Shown here piece by piece: positions 53,407 to 63,082 of a DNA stretch of 64,000 nucleotides. Source of the DNA: Bordetella genomosp. 12 (GTDB lineage: Bacteria > Pseudomonadota > Gammaproteobacteria > Burkholderiales > Burkholderiaceae_B); NCBI RefSeq assembly GCF_002261355.1, contig NZ_NEVU01000003.1, forward strand, positions 372,001 through 436,000. The letters are read 5' to 3'. Both the position numbers and the translations under genes were made by a program. The notes beneath the pieces were generated by a model. The model did no database searches. It saw only the letters and a program-made list of their open reading frames with translations, and was not told the DNA's origin. The first letter of the stretch is position 1. The number at the start of each line of letters is the position of its first letter.

Positions 53407-54037
53407 GATCTGGTTCATCCGACACGGCGAAACCGACTGGAATCGCCAACGCCGCCTGCAAGGCTGGCAAGACACCCCCTTGAACGCCAGCGGCCAGGCG
53501 CAAGCCCGCGCCCTGGCCGAACGCCTCGCCGGCGAGGCGCTGACCTTCGATGCGCTCTACAGCAGCGATCTGCAACGCGCCATGGCCACGGCCGAACCCG
53601 TCAGCCAGGCCCTGGGCCTGCGCGTGCGGCCCGAGCCGGGCATCCGCGAGCGCGGTTTCGGCGTGCTCGAAGGCCTGGACTTGGACCGCATCGAAGAACT
53701 CGTGCCGGAGGCGGCAGCGGCCTGGAAAAGCCGCGACCCCGAGCGCATCGTCGAGGGCGGAGAAACGCTTGGGCAATTCAACGCACGCGTCGTGGCGGCG
53801 GTCGAAGATATCGCCCAACGTCACGAAGGCCAACGCCTGCTCGCCTTCACCCACGGCGGCGTGCTGGACATCCTCTGGCGCCGGGCCAGCGGGGTGGCCT
53901 TGAATGCCCCCCGGCAGGCCACGCTGTTCAACGTCAGCATCAACCGCATCGGTGTGCAGGGCCGCCAATGGCAGCTTCTGGATTGGGGCGACATCAAACA
54001 CGTGGCCGACGAGGTCGGCAACGACGTGCAGCCCTGA
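53399..54037 (+). CDS. histidine phosphatase (phosphoglycerate mutase-like) family protein
   Basis: A 212-aa phosphatase of the histidine acid branch. The phosphohistidine motif IWFIRHGETDWN lies at the N-terminus, with YSSDLQRAMATA, the acid residue in GIRERGFGVLEG, and the second histidine in AFTHGGVLDILW. Substrates could be phosphoglycerates, alpha-ribazole phosphate (CobC) or sugar phosphates; sequence alone cannot tell. It overlaps the LysR gene by 8 bp and converges with the SDR gene, 5 bp away. Confidence 0.9.
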   Translation: MTEIWFIRHGETDWNRQRRLQGWQDTPLNASGQAQARALAERLAGEALTFDALYSSDLQRAMATAEPVSQALGLRVRPEPGIRERGFGVLEGLDLDRIEELVPEAAAAWKSRDPERIVEGGETLGQFNARVVAAVEDIAQRHEGQRLLAFTHGGVLDILWRRASGVALNAPRQATLFNVSINRIGVQGRQWQLLDWGDIKHVADEVGNDVQP

Positions 54038-54042
54038 GTGCC

Positions 54043-54804
54043 TCAGCGTCCCGCGCGCGGTTTGCGCGGCGCATTGCGCGCCAGCATGTCGTAGAGCGCA
54101 TTGGGCAGCAGCCGCATCAAGCGGCTGACCACCCCCATTTGCCACGGAATGACGCGATAGGAAGCGCCCGCCTCTATCGTGCGCAACGCCCGGCGGGCAA
54201 AACGCGCCGCCGGCATCAGAAACGGCATGCGATAGGGATTGTGGCGGGTCATGGGCGTATCGATATAGCCGGGCGCAATCGTCACCACTTTGATCCCGGC
54301 CGCGGCAAGCTCCAGGCGCAGGCTTTCGCAATACGTGATCACGGCCGATTTGGACGCGCTGTAGGCGCCCGCCCCGGGTAAGCCACGAATACCCGCCACG
54401 CTGGCCACGCCCACGAGCCGGCCCCCACCCTGCGCCTTCATGGCCTCGATAAAGGGCTCGAAGGTGGCGACGGTGGCCAGCACATTGGTATCGAAAATCG
54501 CTTTGAAGACGTCGAAATCCTCGGCCGCCTCGGTCAAGGTGCCGGCGCTGATGCCCGCGCTGGCAATCACGACATCGATGCCCCCGCCGCAATGCGCGAG
54601 AAAATCGCGGGCGGCCGCGTGCAAGGCGGCACGGTCGCGGACATCGAGCGCGTAGACGTAATGCTCGCCAGGCAGGCGCGCAGCCAGCGCGTCGAGCGCC
54701 GGCTTGCGCCGCCCCACCAACCCCAGACGCGCGCCGCGCCGGGCATATTCCTCGGCCAGCGCCAGGCCCAAACCGGAGCTCGCGCCGGTGATAAAGACAT
54801 GCAT
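54043..54804 (-). CDS. short-chain dehydrogenase/reductase
   Basis: A 253-aa classical SDR. TGASSGLG (residues 6-13) binds the cofactor, then ASAGIS, and the catalytic YSASKSA region (Tyr-x-x-x-Lys) is preceded by VASVAG. A C-terminal region of about 60 residues is basic, as in lipid-linked or membrane-associated SDRs. The start at 54804 is supported by GGAG about 6 bp upstream; an ATG at 54837 is less likely. It lies 67 bp downstream of lpxO on the same strand, so a lipid- or envelope-related role is possible but unproved. Confidence 0.88.
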   Translation of the reverse strand: MHVFITGASSGLGLALAEEYARRGARLGLVGRRKPALDALAARLPGEHYVYALDVRDRAALHAAARDFLAHCGGGIDVVIASAGISAGTLTEAAEDFDVFKAIFDTNVLATVATFEPFIEAMKAQGGGRLVGVASVAGIRGLPGAGAYSASKSAVITYCESLRLELAAAGIKVVTIAPGYIDTPMTRHNPYRMPFLMPAARFARRALRTIEAGASYRVIPWQMGVVSRLMRLLPNALYDMLARNAPRKPRAGR

Positions 54805-54871
54805 CGCAGACTCCACACATGACAACGCCCGCGGCAAAGCGGGCGTTGGGTTCAGCCGCCGGGTCGGCCCA

Positions 54872-55768
54872 TCAGAAAAAGATGAGAGCGAAGATACCCA
54901 GAACCAGCAACCATTTCAAGATGTAGTAAAGCGTTTTGTTCTTTTTCTTGATGCTTTTGCCAAACCGGCGCACCGCATATACCGCACCGAAAATGCGGTT
55001 AATACCCCCGGTGCGATCACCCGCCTGATTGGGCGAGGTCGCGGCGCGCAGCAAAATAGTGCCGAAGAAATCATTGACCGCCTGCGCCCAGCGGTATTTC
55101 ATCGGGCGCTCGAGATCACAGAACAAAATAATGCGGTTCTGATCGGTTTTATTTTCGGCGTAATGGATGAAGGTTTCGTCAAACACCACGGCCTCGCCGT
55201 CGCGCCAGTAATAATCCTGGCCGTCGACGTTGATATAACAGTCAGGACTGTTCGGCGTCATCAGACCCATGTGAAAACGCAGCGAACCGGCATAGGGGTC
55301 ACGGTGCCGCGGCAGGCGGCTGCCCGGCGGCAGCGCCGTGAACATGGCGGCCTTCATGCCCGGAATATTGCTGACCAGCTCCGTCGTCAACGGGCACAAG
55401 GCCCGCGCAGACGGATGATCGGTGTCATACCACTTGAGATAAAAGCGCTTCCAGCCGCTCTTGAAGAAAGAGTTGAAGCCGGCATCGTTGTACTTGTCGG
55501 AAGCCTTGATATGGCCCTCGCCAAACAATTGCTCGGCCTCGGCGCGGATATCCTCCCAGCGGTCCAACAGCACCTTGACCTGCGGGAAATACTTCAGGTC
55601 GAGGTAGGGCTGATTGGGCACGCCGGAGAAGGCGTACATGAAGACATTGATGGGTGCCGTGAAGGTGGAGTGATCCAGGGCCTGGCGCGAAAACCGGTGC
55701 CTGACACGGCCACGATAATGCACCACCACGGCGGTGACGATGAACAAGGCGAGTATGAACCATTTCAT
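54872..55768 (-). CDS. lpxO: LpxO-like lipid A hydroxylase (Fe/2-oxoglutarate)
   Basis: A 298-aa member of the aspartyl/asparaginyl beta-hydroxylase family that 2-hydroxylates the secondary acyl chain of lipid A. It has an N-terminal membrane anchor (about 1-17) and a C-terminal hydrophobic helix (about 282-298). The iron ligands His155 and Asp157 (PRHRDPYAG) and His202 (FIHYAEN), and the 2-oxoglutarate-binding Arg212, are all present. DGEAVVFDETFIHYAENKT is typical of LpxO. It is upstream of an SDR on the same strand. Confidence 0.9.
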   Translation of the reverse strand: MKWFILALFIVTAVVVHYRGRVRHRFSRQALDHSTFTAPINVFMYAFSGVPNQPYLDLKYFPQVKVLLDRWEDIRAEAEQLFGEGHIKASDKYNDAGFNSFFKSGWKRFYLKWYDTDHPSARALCPLTTELVSNIPGMKAAMFTALPPGSRLPRHRDPYAGSLRFHMGLMTPNSPDCYINVDGQDYYWRDGEAVVFDETFIHYAENKTDQNRIILFCDLERPMKYRWAQAVNDFFGTILLRAATSPNQAGDRTGGINRIFGAVYAVRRFGKSIKKKNKTLYYILKWLLVLGIFALIFF

Positions 55769-55831
55769 GCCTGACTCTCCCCGGGCCCGGAATCATGGTC
55801 CGGGCCCTCTGGATACTGCCCCGTCAGGGGC

Positions 55832-58800
55832 TTACGACTGCAGCGATGCGTGCAGGTCCTGCAACGGGTAAACCTGGAAGCCCAGGCCTTCGCGCAGGAA
55901 CTGCATGCCTTCCACCGCCGCGCGGGCACCCGCGATGGTCGTGTAGAAGGTAATACGATTGGCCAAAGCCTGCGTCCGGATGGTGCGCGAGTCGGCAATC
56001 GCGTTGCGGCGCTCTTCAACGGTGTTGATCACCAGCGAAACTTCGCCGTTCTTGACCATGTCCACGATGTGCGGACGGCCTTCGGTGACCTTGTTGACCA
56101 CCTGAACGGGAATGCCCGCTGCCTGGATCTCGGCGGCGGTGCCACGCGTGGCAACCAGCTTGAAACCCAGGTTGTGCAGGCCGCGCGCCACTTCCACGGC
56201 ACGCGGCTTGTCCTGGTTTTTCACGCTGATGAAGACCGTGCCCGATTCGGGCAGGCGCACGCCGGCGGCCAACTGCGACTTCACGAAGGCCTCGCCGAAG
56301 CTGCGGCCCACGCCCATGACCTCGCCGGTGGACTTCATTTCCGGTCCGAGGATGGTGTCCACGCCCGGGAACTTCACGAAGGGGAAGACCGCTTCCTTGA
56401 CGCAGAAGTAGGCCGGCACGACTTCTTCGGTCACGCCTTGCTGCGCCAGCGTGCGGCCAGCCATGGCGCGCGCGGCGATCTTGGCCAGCTGCAGGCCAGT
56501 GGCCTTGGACACGTAAGGCACCGTGCGCGAGGCGCGCGGATTGACTTCGAGCACGTAGACGTCGCCATCCTGCACAGCGAACTGTACGTTCATCAGGCCG
56601 CTGACATTCAGCGCGCGGGCCATGGTCGTGGTCTGGCGCTTGATCTCGGCCACGATGTCGGCCGACAAGGAGTAAGGCGGCAAGCTGCACGCGGAGTCGC
56701 CCGAGTGCACGCCCGCCTGCTCGATGTGTTCCATCACACCGCCGATGAACACGGTCTCGCCGTCGGCCAGGCAGTCGACGTCGACTTCGGTGGCGTTGTT
56801 CAGGAAGTGATCCAGCAGCACGGGCGAGTCATTGCTCACCTTGACGGCTTCGCGCATGTAGCGTTCGAGATCCTGCTGCTCATGGACGATTTCCATGGCG
56901 CGGCCGCCCAGCACATAGCTGGGCCGCACGACCAGCGGATAGCCGATCTCGGCGGCATGCGCCAGGGCTTCGGCTTCGGTGCGTGCCGTGCGGTTGGGCG
57001 GCTGACGCAGGCCGAGCTTGTTGAGCAGCTTCTGGAAGCGCTCGCGGTCTTCGGCCACGTCGATGGACTCGGGGCTGGTGCCGATGATGGGCACGCCGTT
57101 GGCTTCCAGGGCACGCGCCAGCTTGAGCGGCGTCTGGCCGCCGTACTGCACGATCATGCCGATGGGGTTTTCTTTGTGGACGATCTCCAGCACGTCTTCG
57201 AGCGTCAGCGGCTCGAAATACAGCCGATCGGAGGTGTCGTAGTCGGTCGAGACGGTTTCCGGGTTGCAGTTGACCATGATGGTCTCGAACCCGTCTTCGC
57301 GCAGCGCCAGCGAGGCATGCACGCAGCAATAGTCGAACTCGATACCCTGGCCGATACGGTTCGGCCCGCCGCCCAGGACGATGATCTTCTTGCGGTCGGT
57401 GGGCTGCGCCTCGCATTCCTCTTCGTACGTGGAGTACATGTAGGCGGTGCGGGTGGCGAATTCAGCCGCGCAGGTGTCCACGCGCTTGTAGACCGGGCGG
57501 ACGTTGAGCTGATGACGCAGCTTGCGCACTTCGGATTCGGAGGAATCCAGCAGGAAGGCCAGGCGGCGATCGGAGAAGCCGCGGCGCTTGAGTTCGAACA
57601 GCGTGGCGTAATCGAGATCGGACAGCGTCTTTTGCTCGAGCGCCAGTTCGATGTCGACGATTTCCTTGATCTGAGCCAGGAACCACGGGTCGATATGGGT
57701 GATGTTGTGCACCTCATCGAGCGTGAAACCCTGGGCGAAGGCATCGCCCACGTACCAGATGCGCTCGGGGCCGGGTTCGCCCAGCTCGACTTGCAGCTTC
57801 TCGCGGTCGGTGGTCTTCTGGTTCAGGCCGTCCACGCCGACTTCCAGGCCGCGCAAGGCTTTCTGGAAGGATTCCTGGAAGGTCCGGCCCATGGCCATGA
57901 CTTCGCCGACCGACTTCATCTGCGTGGTCAGGCGGGCATCGGCCTGCGGGAATTTCTCAAACGCAAAGCGCGGCACCTTGGTGACGACGTAGTCGATGGT
58001 CGGCTCGAACGAGGCCGGGGTAGCGCCGCCGGTGATTTCGTTCTTGAGCTCATCCAGCGTGTAACCCACGGCCAGGCGCGCAGCCACCTTGGCGATCGGG
58101 AAACCCGTGGCCTTGGAGGCCAGCGCCGAGGAGCGCGAGACGCGCGGGTTCATTTCGATGACGATCATGCGGCCGTTCTTGGGATTGACCGCGAACTGCA
58201 CGTTCGAGCCACCCGTATCCACGCCGATCTCGCGCAGCACCGCAATGGATGCGTCGCGCATGATCTGGTATTCCTTGTCCGTCAGCGTCTGCGCCGGCGC
58301 GACCGTGATGGAGTCGCCGGTGTGCACGCCCATGGGATCGAGGTTTTCGATCGAGCAGACGATGATGCAGTTGTCCGCCTTGTCGCGGACCACTTCCATT
58401 TCGAATTCTTTCCAGCCCAGCAGCGATTCTTCGATCAGCAGCTCGCTGGTGGGCGAAGCTTCCAGACCACGGCGGCAGATGGTTTCGAACTCTTCCGCGT
58501 TGTAGGCGATGCCGCCGCCGGTGCCGCCCAGCGTGAAGCTGGGGCGGATGACGACCGGGAAGCCGGCCGTGCCGATCTCGGCGGCGATGCGGCGCTGCAC
58601 GTCCCAGGCTTCGTCCAGGGTGTGGGCCACGCCCGACTTGGCCGAAGCCAGGCCGATGTCCGTCATGGCCTGCTTGAATTTCTGCCGGTCTTCGGCCTTC
58701 TCGATGGCGTGTTCGTTGGCGCCGATGAGCTCGACACCATACTTGGCCAGCACGCCGTTATGCGCCAGATCGAGCGCGCAGTTCAGCGCGGTCTGGCCGC

Positions 58801-59071
58801 CCATGGTGGGCAGGAGCGCGTCGGGACGCTCGCGCTCGATGATTTTTTCAACCGCTTGCCAGGTAATGGGCTCGATATAGGTCACATCGGCCGTTTCCGG
58901 GTCGGTCATGATGGTCGCAGGGTTGCTGTTGACCAGGATGGTGCGATAGCCCTCGGTCTTGAGTGCCTTGCAAGCCTGCGCGCCCGAATAGTCGAACTCG
59001 CAAGCCTGGCCGATGATGATCGGGCCGGCGCCAATGATGAGGATGCTTTTTATGTCTGTACGCTTAGGCAT
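55832..59071 (-). CDS. carB: carbamoyl-phosphate synthase large subunit
   Basis: Makes carbamoyl phosphate from bicarbonate, ATP and ammonia supplied by CarA, for arginine and pyrimidine synthesis. At 1079 aa it has two homologous ATP-grasp halves (first with [18 protein letters not shown], second with [18 protein letters not shown]) and a C-terminal allosteric MGS-like domain (from about residue 945; [11 protein letters not shown]). It follows carA by 10 bp on the minus strand. A very long opposite-strand open frame across it is a GC-driven shadow. Confidence 0.98.
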   Translation of the reverse strand: MPKRTDIKSILIIGAGPIIIGQACEFDYSGAQACKALKTEGYRTILVNSNPATIMTDPETADVTYIEPITWQAVEKIIERERPDALLPTMGGQTALNCALDLAHNGVLAKYGVELIGANEHAIEKAEDRQKFKQAMTDIGLASAKSGVAHTLDEAWDVQRRIAAEIGTAGFPVVIRPSFTLGGTGGGIAYNAEEFETICRRGLEASPTSELLIEESLLGWKEFEMEVVRDKADNCIIVCSIENLDPMGVHTGDSITVAPAQTLTDKEYQIMRDASIAVLREIGVDTGGSNVQFAVNPKNGRMIVIEMNPRVSRSSALASKATGFPIAKVAARLAVGYTLDELKNEITGGATPASFEPTIDYVVTKVPRFAFEKFPQADARLTTQMKSVGEVMAMGRTFQESFQKALRGLEVGVDGLNQKTTDREKLQVELGEPGPERIWYVGDAFAQGFTLDEVHNITHIDPWFLAQIKEIVDIELALEQKTLSDLDYATLFELKRRGFSDRRLAFLLDSSESEVRKLRHQLNVRPVYKRVDTCAAEFATRTAYMYSTYEEECEAQPTDRKKIIVLGGGPNRIGQGIEFDYCCVHASLALREDGFETIMVNCNPETVSTDYDTSDRLYFEPLTLEDVLEIVHKENPIGMIVQYGGQTPLKLARALEANGVPIIGTSPESIDVAEDRERFQKLLNKLGLRQPPNRTARTEAEALAHAAEIGYPLVVRPSYVLGGRAMEIVHEQQDLERYMREAVKVSNDSPVLLDHFLNNATEVDVDCLADGETVFIGGVMEHIEQAGVHSGDSACSLPPYSLSADIVAEIKRQTTTMARALNVSGLMNVQFAVQDGDVYVLEVNPRASRTVPYVSKATGLQLAKIAARAMAGRTLAQQGVTEEVVPAYFCVKEAVFPFVKFPGVDTILGPEMKSTGEVMGVGRSFGEAFVKSQLAAGVRLPESGTVFISVKNQDKPRAVEVARGLHNLGFKLVATRGTAAEIQAAGIPVQVVNKVTEGRPHIVDMVKNGEVSLVINTVEERRNAIADSRTIRTQALANRITFYTTIAGARAAVEGMQFLREGLGFQVYPLQDLHASLQS

Positions 59072-59081
59072 GGTGGAATCT

Positions 59082-60236
59082 TTATTTCTGGCCGGCCATC
59101 AGGCTGATGAACTTGTCGAACAGCACGATGATGTCGTGCGGGCCCGGGCTGGCTTCGGGGTGGCCCTGGAAGCAGAAAGCCGGGCGATCGGTCAGCTCGA
59201 AGCCTTGCAGGGTGCCGTCGAACAGCGAGATGTGCGTGGCGCGCGCATTGGCCGGCAGGCTGGCCGCGTCAACCGCGAAGCCATGGTTCTGGCTGGTGAT
59301 GAAGACCCGCTGGGATTGCAGATCCTGCACCGGATGGTTGGCGCCATGGTGGCCCGTCTTCATTTTGACGGTCTTGCCGCCCACGGCCAGACCCATGATC
59401 TGGTGGCCCAGGCAGATGCCGAACACCGGCAGCTTGCGCTCCAGGAAGACGCGCGTGGCGGCGATGGCGTAATCGCAAGGCCCGGGATCGCCCGGGCCGT
59501 TGGCCAGGAACACACCATCGGGGTTGAGCTTGAGGACGTCCTCGGCAGGCGTTTGCGCCGGCACCAGCGTGATGCGGCAGCCGCGGTCGGCGATCAGGCG
59601 CAGGATGTTGTGCTTGACGCCAAAGTCGTAAGCCACGACGTGGAAGCGGTCTTGCTCGGGCTGGGTATACCCCTCGCCCAACTCCCAGGTGCCCTGGGTC
59701 CAGGAAGTGGTGTCTTTCTGGGAGACCACCTTGGCCAAGTCCTGTCCGGACATGCCGGGAAAGGAACGCGCCAGCTCGACGGCGCGCTCGGCATCCTCGC
59801 CCACGAGGATGCAGCCCCCCTGGGCGCCCTTTTCGCGCAGGATGCGGGTCAGCTTGCGGGTATCGATACCCGCAATGGCGACCACGCCTTGCGCCGTCAA
59901 GTAGTCGGGCAGGGATTGGGTCGCACGAAAGTTGGACACTCGCGCGGGGCAGTCGCGCACCACGAGACCGGAAGCGTAGACACGATTGGCCTCGACGTCT
60001 TCAGCGTTGACGCCGGTATTGCCAATGTGGGGATAGGTCAGGGTCACAATCTGACCGCTGTAGCTCGGATCGGTGAGAATTTCCTGGTAGCCCGTCATGG
60101 AGGTGTTGAACACCATCTCGGCTACGGTATGACCCGGCGCGCCTATCGATACGCCCCGAAAAATGGTACCGTCCGCCAAAGCCAGAATTGCAGGAGGGAA
60201 ACGGTTGATCCCCTCGGGAAAAAGTTGCGGCAGCAC
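59082..60236 (-). CDS. carA: carbamoyl-phosphate synthase small subunit
   Basis: The glutaminase subunit (384 aa) feeding ammonia through a tunnel to CarB. The N-terminal CarA-specific domain has [15 protein letters not shown], and the class I glutamine amidotransferase domain has the catalytic Cys in [13 protein letters not shown] and the His/Glu in [13 protein letters not shown]. It is the first gene of carAB. The 228 bp upstream, shared with the divergent transaldolase gene, should carry the promoter; no arginine or pyrimidine operator was recognised. Confidence 0.97.
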   Translation of the reverse strand: MLPQLFPEGINRFPPAILALADGTIFRGVSIGAPGHTVAEMVFNTSMTGYQEILTDPSYSGQIVTLTYPHIGNTGVNAEDVEANRVYASGLVVRDCPARVSNFRATQSLPDYLTAQGVVAIAGIDTRKLTRILREKGAQGGCILVGEDAERAVELARSFPGMSGQDLAKVVSQKDTTSWTQGTWELGEGYTQPEQDRFHVVAYDFGVKHNILRLIADRGCRITLVPAQTPAEDVLKLNPDGVFLANGPGDPGPCDYAIAATRVFLERKLPVFGICLGHQIMGLAVGGKTVKMKTGHHGANHPVQDLQSQRVFITSQNHGFAVDAASLPANARATHISLFDGTLQGFELTDRPAFCFQGHPEASPGPHDIIVLFDKFISLMAGQK

Positions 60237-60464
60237 AGTGAACCCCGGTTTCAGAATCGATAATCAAACTTTCAGATTATACCTCGAACGGGCAATATCC
60301 GGCTCTTTTCGGTGAAAAACCGCGCCAATCAAGGCGGATATCATCAATCCGTCTTTTTCCCCACCCCGCCAGCCAGCCGCAACCGGCGCCGCGCCACGAT
60401 GCATCCCAAGTCAGCCGCCAGTGCTACCCTAGGGTCAGATATCAACCCTCAACCTGCGATGCCC

Positions 60465-61421
60465 ATGCCCTCTCAGCTTCAAGCCCTGCGCCGCCACACC
60501 ACTGTTGTCGCCGACACTGGCGATTTCGAGACCATGCGCGCGCTGCGCCCCACCGACGCCACCACTAACCCGTCCCTAATTCTGAAGGCGGTGCAGAAAG
60601 ACGCCTACCGCCCGCTGCTGGACCAGGCGGCCCGCGATCATCGCGGCGCGCCCGCCAGTGAAATCACCGACCGCCTGCTGGTGGCCTTCGGACGGCAGAT
60701 CCTGGACATCGTACCGGGCCGGGTATCCACCGAAGTCGACGCCCGCCTGTCCTTCGATACCCGCGCCAGTGTGGAGCGCGCGCGCGGCATCATCGCGCTG
60801 TACGAAGCCGCCGGCGTGCCGCGTGAGCGGGTCTTGATCAAGATCGCCTCGACCTGGGAAGGCATACAGGCCGCCCGGCTGCTGCAGGAAGAAGGCATCC
60901 ACTGCAATCTGACGCTGCTGTTCTCACTGGTGCAGGCTGTCGCCTGCGCCGACGCCGGCGTGCAGCTCATTTCGCCCTTCGTGGGCCGCATCTACGATTG
61001 GCACAAGAAAGCCGCCGGCGCGCAGTGGGACGAGACGGCCCGCAGCGGGGCCAACGACCCCGGTGTGCAATCGGTCGCCCGCATCTTCGAGTATTACAAG
61101 GCGCACGGCATCGACACGGAAGTCATGGGCGCGAGCTTTCGCAATACGGGGCAGATCCTGGCCCTGGCAGGCTGCGATCTGCTGACCATCAGCCCCGAGC
61201 TGCTGGCCCAGCTCGATGCCAGCGAAGGCGAGGTACCGGTCCAGCTCAGCCTGCCGGCAGCGGGCAGCCCGCCGCCGGCGGCCATGGCTTGCGGCGAGAT
61301 CGCTTTCCGCAGCCTGCTCAATGAAGACGCCATGGCCAGCGAAAAACTCTCCGAAGGCATACGGCTTTTCGTGGCGGATGCGCGCAAGCTGGATCAATTG
61401 ATCGAGCAGGCCAGCGCCTGA
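60465..61421 (+). CDS. tal: transaldolase
   Basis: A pentose-phosphate pathway enzyme moving a dihydroxyacetone unit between sugar phosphates. From the start at 60465 it is 318 aa, matching E. coli TalB (317). Motifs include [23 protein letters not shown] and the Schiff-base lysine, Lys126, in [12 protein letters not shown]. In-frame ATGs exist at 60459 and further upstream, but the family alignment begins at [10 protein letters not shown]. It is divergent from carA and ends in a strong terminator. Confidence 0.95.
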   Translation: MPSQLQALRRHTTVVADTGDFETMRALRPTDATTNPSLILKAVQKDAYRPLLDQAARDHRGAPASEITDRLLVAFGRQILDIVPGRVSTEVDARLSFDTRASVERARGIIALYEAAGVPRERVLIKIASTWEGIQAARLLQEEGIHCNLTLLFSLVQAVACADAGVQLISPFVGRIYDWHKKAAGAQWDETARSGANDPGVQSVARIFEYYKAHGIDTEVMGASFRNTGQILALAGCDLLTISPELLAQLDASEGEVPVQLSLPAAGSPPPAAMACGEIAFRSLLNEDAMASEKLSEGIRLFVADARKLDQLIEQASA

Positions 61422-61448
61422 GCGGCGCCACGCGCGCCTGCCTGCCCG

Positions 61449-61474
61449 CCCCGGCCCGCGAGCCGGGGTTTTTT
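61449..61474 (+). terminator. terminator of transaldolase
   Basis: CCCCGGC / GCCGGGG with a 6-nt loop is followed by six T residues on the plus strand. It abuts the stop codon of the convergent ABC permease gene. Confidence 0.9.
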
Positions 61475-62267
61475 ATAGCTTTTCGGTTTCACCCGAACGC
61501 GGCTGCCATTTCATCAGCCGCTTCTCGCCCAGGCCGACGAGGTAATCGAGCACCAGGGCAAAAGCCGTCAACACCACGATGCCGGCAAACACCGTATTCA
61601 CGTCGAACGTGCCTTCGGCCTGCAGGATGAGATAGCCCACGCCGCTGGCCGAACCCAGGTACTCGCCCACCACCACCCCGACAAAGGCCAGGCCCACCGA
61701 GGTGTGCAGGCTGGAGAAAACCCAGCTCGTGGCCGAAGGCAGATAGACGTGGCGCAGCAACTGCCGGCGCCGGGCGCCCAGCATGCGGGCGTTGTCCAGC
61801 AAGGTCGGGCTGACCTCACGCACACCCTGGTATACGTTGAAAAAGACGATGAAGAACACCAGCGTCACCGCCAGCGCGACCTTGGACCAGATTCCCAGGC
61901 CGAACCACATGCCGAAAATGGGCGCCAGGATGACGCGCGGCATGGAGTTGGCCGCCTTGATATACGGGTCGAGAATGGCGCTGGCCACGGGCGACAGGCC
62001 CAGCCACAGGCCGCTGCCCAGGCCGGCCACCGTGCCGATGACGAAGGCCAGCACGGTTTCGGACAGCGTCACCCACAGATGCTTGTAGATATCGGCGTCG
62101 GTCACGAACCAGGACCAGATGCGCTCGGCGACCTTCAGGGGTTGGCCGAAAAAGAAAGCCACCTTGCTGTCGAGGGAGGCGAAATGCCAGACGAGCAGAA
62201 TGACGACCAGCAGCAACAACTGCCAGAAACGCAGGCTCGCCGAGCCGGGTTTGATCAACTTAGCCAT
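61473..62267 (-). CDS. ABC transporter permease (SsuC/TauC-like)
   Basis: An inner-membrane permease of 264 aa with about six helices. ILDPYIKAANSMPRVILAPI and the EAA-like loop (ARMLGARRRQLLRHVYLPSA) are typical of the nitrate/sulfonate/taurine group. It follows the ATPase gene by 5 bp and is the last gene of the importer. The substrate cannot be fixed from the permease. Confidence 0.92.
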   Translation of the reverse strand: MAKLIKPGSASLRFWQLLLLVVILLVWHFASLDSKVAFFFGQPLKVAERIWSWFVTDADIYKHLWVTLSETVLAFVIGTVAGLGSGLWLGLSPVASAILDPYIKAANSMPRVILAPIFGMWFGLGIWSKVALAVTLVFFIVFFNVYQGVREVSPTLLDNARMLGARRRQLLRHVYLPSATSWVFSSLHTSVGLAFVGVVVGEYLGSASGVGYLILQAEGTFDVNTVFAGIVVLTAFALVLDYLVGLGEKRLMKWQPRSGETEKL

Positions 62268-62272
62268 GGTTT

Positions 62273-63082
62273 TCAGGCCCGCTTTTGCTGGGCATAGCCT
62301 TTCAGGACTTCTTCACGCAACACGCCCCAGATGGCCGCGTGCAGTTCAACGAAGCGCGGATGCATGCGCACTTCCGCCACGTCGCGCGGGCGGGGCAGAT
62401 CGATGACGAACTCGCCGATCGGATGCGTGCCCGGGCCGGCCGATAGCACGACCACGCGGTCGCTCATCGCAATCGCTTCGTCCAGATCATGGGTGATGAA
62501 CAACACCGCCTTGCGCCGCGCCATCCAGAGATCGAGCACCTCGTTTTCCATGAGCTGCCGGGTCTGGATATCCAGCGCGGAAAAAGGCTCGTCCATCAGA
62601 ATGATGTCCGGGTCGCGGATCAGCGTCTGAGCCAGCATCACGCGCTTGCGCATGCCGCCGGACATCTGATGCGGATAACGGTGTTCGAAGCCGCCCAGGC
62701 CCACGCGGCGCATCCAATCGCGCGCCTGCGCCTCGGCCTGTTCGCGCGCCACGCCGGCGAATTCCAGGCCGGCCATGACGTTGTCCAGCGCATTACGCCA
62801 AGGCAGCAAGGCCTCGCCCTGGAACATATAGCCGGCCCGGGCATTGATGCCCGAGAGGACTTCACCGAACACCCGCACCTGCCCCGACGACGGCGAGAGC
62901 AAGCCCGCGCCGACGTTGAGCAGGGTGGACTTGCCGCAGCCTGTGGGGCCCACCACGGAGACGAATTCGCCGGGAGCGATCGTCAGCGTGGTGTCGGCCA
63001 CGGCGGTATAACGTTGCTTGCGGTCATCACGGGACACAAAGGTGCAGGTGATGTCTTCAAGCGAAAGTGCAGCTTCAACCAT
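62273..63082 (-). CDS. ABC transporter ATP-binding protein (SsuB/TauB-like)
   Basis: An ATPase of 269 aa. Walker A is GPTGCGKST, the signature is MSGGMRKRVMLAQ, and Walker B is IILMDEPFSALD. LEDITCTFVSRDDRKQRYTA begins the domain. The frame is open further upstream; MVEAALSLED at 63082 is the natural start and overlaps the binding-protein gene by 8 bp, indicating translational coupling. Confidence 0.92.
   Translation of the reverse strand: MVEAALSLEDITCTFVSRDDRKQRYTAVADTTLTIAPGEFVSVVGPTGCGKSTLLNVGAGLLSPSSGQVRVFGEVLSGINARAGYMFQGEALLPWRNALDNVMAGLEFAGVAREQAEAQARDWMRRVGLGGFEHRYPHQMSGGMRKRVMLAQTLIRDPDIILMDEPFSALDIQTRQLMENEVLDLWMARRKAVLFITHDLDEAIAMSDRVVVLSAGPGTHPIGEFVIDLPRPRDVAEVRMHPRFVELHAAIWGVLREEVLKGYAQQKRA

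Noticed and set aside
55850-59107. A 1085-codon open frame on the plus strand opposite carB.
   Set aside because: It is antisense to carB, has no recognisable domain and an amino-acid make-up (Arg/His/Gly-rich) typical of GC-driven shadow frames.
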